Part shown: in pieces, positions 62,175-64,000 of the stretch
How positions within the stretch are numbered: the first letter of the stretch is position 1
Layout: each line of letters opens with the position of its first letter
From: Cepaea nemoralis
Taxonomy: Eukaryota; Mollusca; Gastropoda; Stylommatophora; Helicidae
Length of the DNA: 64,000 nt
Direction of reading: 5' to 3'
NCBI GenBank assembly: GCA_014155875.1
Contig: JACEFZ010003503.1
Span: forward strand, 372,001 to 436,000
The notes under the pieces: model-generated
Database searches by the model: none
What the model saw: the letters and a program-made list of their open reading frames with translations, nothing else
What the model was told of the DNA's origin: nothing
Program-made: the position numbers and the translations under genes

Positions 62175-63320
62175 ACTGATATGGGCAACAGATACATTCT
62201 TACAGCAGTTGACACTTGCCTTCGTTGGCCAGAAGCGTTGGCTCTTAAGAGAACCACCTCATCAGTCATTATCGATGCCTTTCTCTTATTGTTTTCTAGG
62301 ATCGGGTTTCCTTTATGTATCTTATCTGACAAAGGTTAACAATTTATTTCTGGGGCCACACAAGCTATCAGTAACCTGTTAGGGGTTAAACAGATGTTTA
62401 GCTCTAGTTTTCACCCTATGTCAAATGGTATTAACTACACATATTCCTATATTGTTCAAATTTTACGACAGATCTTTGGTCGTATTAGAACATTTGGTCT
62501 GACAGTAAAACATAGTAAAACAGACATTGCATTTCAAGAGATTGAATTTTTAGGACACAAAATGTCTAATGGTTTTCTTTATACTGATCCAAAAATAGTG
62601 ACGAAGATTCTCGACATTCGGTCATCAAAAACGAAGAAAGAAGTCAGAACCATTTTAGGTCTTATTAATTACTATCAAAAGTTTATTAAGAATTTCGCAG
62701 AAATGACATCGCAGTTGTCGGAACTGTTAAAGAAAGAACAACCGAATAAAATTAGATGGTCGGAGACTCATGCGAATATTATACAAGAAATAAAAACTAT
62801 CTTCAGTTCTCCACCCGTTCTCAGAATTCCAGATATGTCGAAAGACTTTGTCGTGCAGACTGATGCCAGTTCTCATTCTATTTCTTGCATTCTGTTACAA
62901 CAGCATAATGGCTTACTACATCCGGTATTATACTCCAGTAGGAAGCTATCTGACACCCAGAAACGTTATGCTATTGCAGAACTTGAGGCACTTTCTTTGG
63001 TAGAAGCCATGAATAAATTTTCGAAATATCTGTTAGGGAAGAAATTCTTGATCATTTCTGACAGCAAACCACTGAACGTTTTTAAAGATGTTTCTCCGAA
63101 AAATGCCAGAATTCACAGATGGGCATTGTTATTACAAGACTTTGACTTTTCTGTGTCTCATATTCCTGGCAAGGACAACAATCTTGCAGACCTTGCAGAC
63201 CAAGTCGTTTATAATATTGCTTTACTTAGAAATACGGGAATGTCCCATTACTTATTGAGTCAGAATAAAATAATGTGTTATTTTAATTATTGCTGTATTC
63301 TGACTGTAACACATTGCTGA
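62175..63320 (+). pseudogene. Gypsy integrase core joined to RT remainder and RNase H
   Basis: From 62181 the frame encodes an integrase core, AVDTCLRWPEALALK (first Asp) and CILSDKG (second Asp), with a stop two codons later, then FSSSFHPMSNG. It then passes directly into the C-terminal reverse transcriptase, FGLTVKHSKTDIAF and IEFLGHKM, then LGLINYYQKFIKNF. RNase H follows: VVQTDASSHSISCILL (Asp), ELEALSLVEAM (Glu) and FLIISDSKPL (Asp). The end of integrase and the RT fingers/palm, with its catalytic YxDD, are deleted. Order PR, IN, RT, RNase H is that of Gmr1-type gypsy elements. Confidence 0.85.
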
Positions 63321-63323
63321 TAT

Positions 63324-63565
63324 TTTTTTTCGCGTTTCCATCCTGTTTCAGGATATTGCGGTCAACACCAGCATCTTTCAGCTGTATGTTGATTCCTAGG
63401 CTAGATTACGCTCATCAGCACGCCACGACTTTCTGAGCGACCGGTTCCATACTCTCATAAGTCACTTTTGCGATTCGAACCACTGCTAATTCTCGTCGCG
63501 TCACGTGACGAGAGTATTCGGGGTTAGCGGAGAAAGCTGCTAACCCCTCGGCCATGGAGCCGGCT
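63324..63565 (-). mobile_element. tRNA-derived SINE family A, full length (minus strand)
   Basis: Perfect 11-bp target duplication attgctgatat (63313-63323, 63566-63576). On the minus strand the head is tccatggccgaggggttagc (A box) with gtggttcgaatcgc (B box), and the A tail appears as a T run at the left end. Confidence 0.95.
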
Positions 63566-63615
63566 ATTGCTGATATACCACATACATAATTGCTGATATA
63601 CCACATACATAATTG
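63566..63615 (+). repeat. 23-bp direct repeat, two units
   Basis: attgctgatataccacatac plus ata, twice in tandem, immediately after the SINE. Confidence 0.9.
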
Positions 63616-63910
63616 TATTGTAATTGTACATTGTTAGTCACTTATTTATATTAATATTTTAGACTAGAATGGTATGGCAAGCTACAGTATATGCTCGTTG
63701 TTTCCGGCTGATGAACAATGTTATGTGTGCCGGATGTAATTATTCTTGCCTGTGGTATGAACTTAGACTGATATTCGCACTATTCAGTTTTCAAAGATGT
63801 GACGATTCGATTTCAACGCTGTCTTCAAGATGTTAAATATTAATGGTCGGTCACGTATGGGACAACCTCTTCGATAATATGGAATAAGTGAAAGACACTC
63901 TTAGTTATTC

Positions 63911-63912
<2 letters not shown>
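63616..63912. other. Unassigned sequence
   Basis: No gene or repeat recognised. Confidence 0.5.

Positions 63913-64000
<88 letters not shown>
63913..64000. repeat. TA dinucleotide microsatellite
   Basis: About 85 bp of pure ta at the window end; extends to or beyond the edge. Confidence 0.97.

Overview
The window is animal nuclear DNA, probably from a heterobranch gastropod mollusc. Genes are sparse with introns of 0.7 to 5.3 kb, RTE-type LINEs, tRNA-headed SINEs, gypsy, mariner and hAT remnants are abundant, and two rhodopsin-like receptors resemble the lineage-expanded chemosensory receptors known from sea slugs. Species assignment is inference; no operon or other bacterial organisation is visible.

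Three genes can be supported. (1) Positions 7646-26045 (+) hold the last eight coding exons of a lysosomal Pro-X carboxypeptidase (PRCP), with consistent GT-AG phases, 434 codons and a complete Ser-Asp-His triad. The N-terminal exon(s) were not found. (2) Positions 36910-37945 (+) hold an intronless receptor gene broken by one +1 frameshift. (3) Positions 53965-54999 (+) hold an intact, intronless 344-residue paralogue. PRCP is a processing peptidase and the receptors are membrane sensors; nothing in the sequence ties them into one pathway.

Layout. 1-7600: nested LINE and SINE fragments, including a LINE inserted into the catalytic motif of another LINE with an 8-bp target duplication. 7.6-26 kb: PRCP with introns full of minisatellites and retroelements. 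In at least three introns the tandem repeats are made from the gene's own exon/intron junctions (acceptor of exon 2, donor of exon 4, acceptor of exon 7), the most unusual feature of the window. 26-36 kb: LINE/SINE debris, a long TTC tract that is probably a SINE tail, and a 2.6-kb non-coding TG...CA element with 5-bp target duplications. 36-38 kb: mariner remnants and the first receptor. 39-41.4 kb and 46.4-48.5 kb: two rDNA-derived blocks carrying different pieces of an 18S pseudogene followed by repeats that end in the same GAA-tailed 3' domain. 42-46 kb: an inverted SINE pair and a 24-bp minisatellite. 49-52.7 kb: LINE fragments and the 3' end of a gypsy element with its LTR. 54-55.7 kb: the intact receptor and a non-autonomous hAT element. 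56.4-57.3 kb: a 42-bp satellite. 57.8-63.3 kb: a decayed Ty3/gypsy element whose integrase lies upstream of reverse transcriptase/RNase H, the Gmr1-type order. 63.3-64 kb: a SINE and a TA microsatellite.

Most long open frames in low-complexity DNA (GA, TTC, CAA, CA-rich and 24-bp repeats) are artefacts of repeat composition and are not annotated as genes. Repeat boundaries are approximate unless a target-site duplication is quoted.
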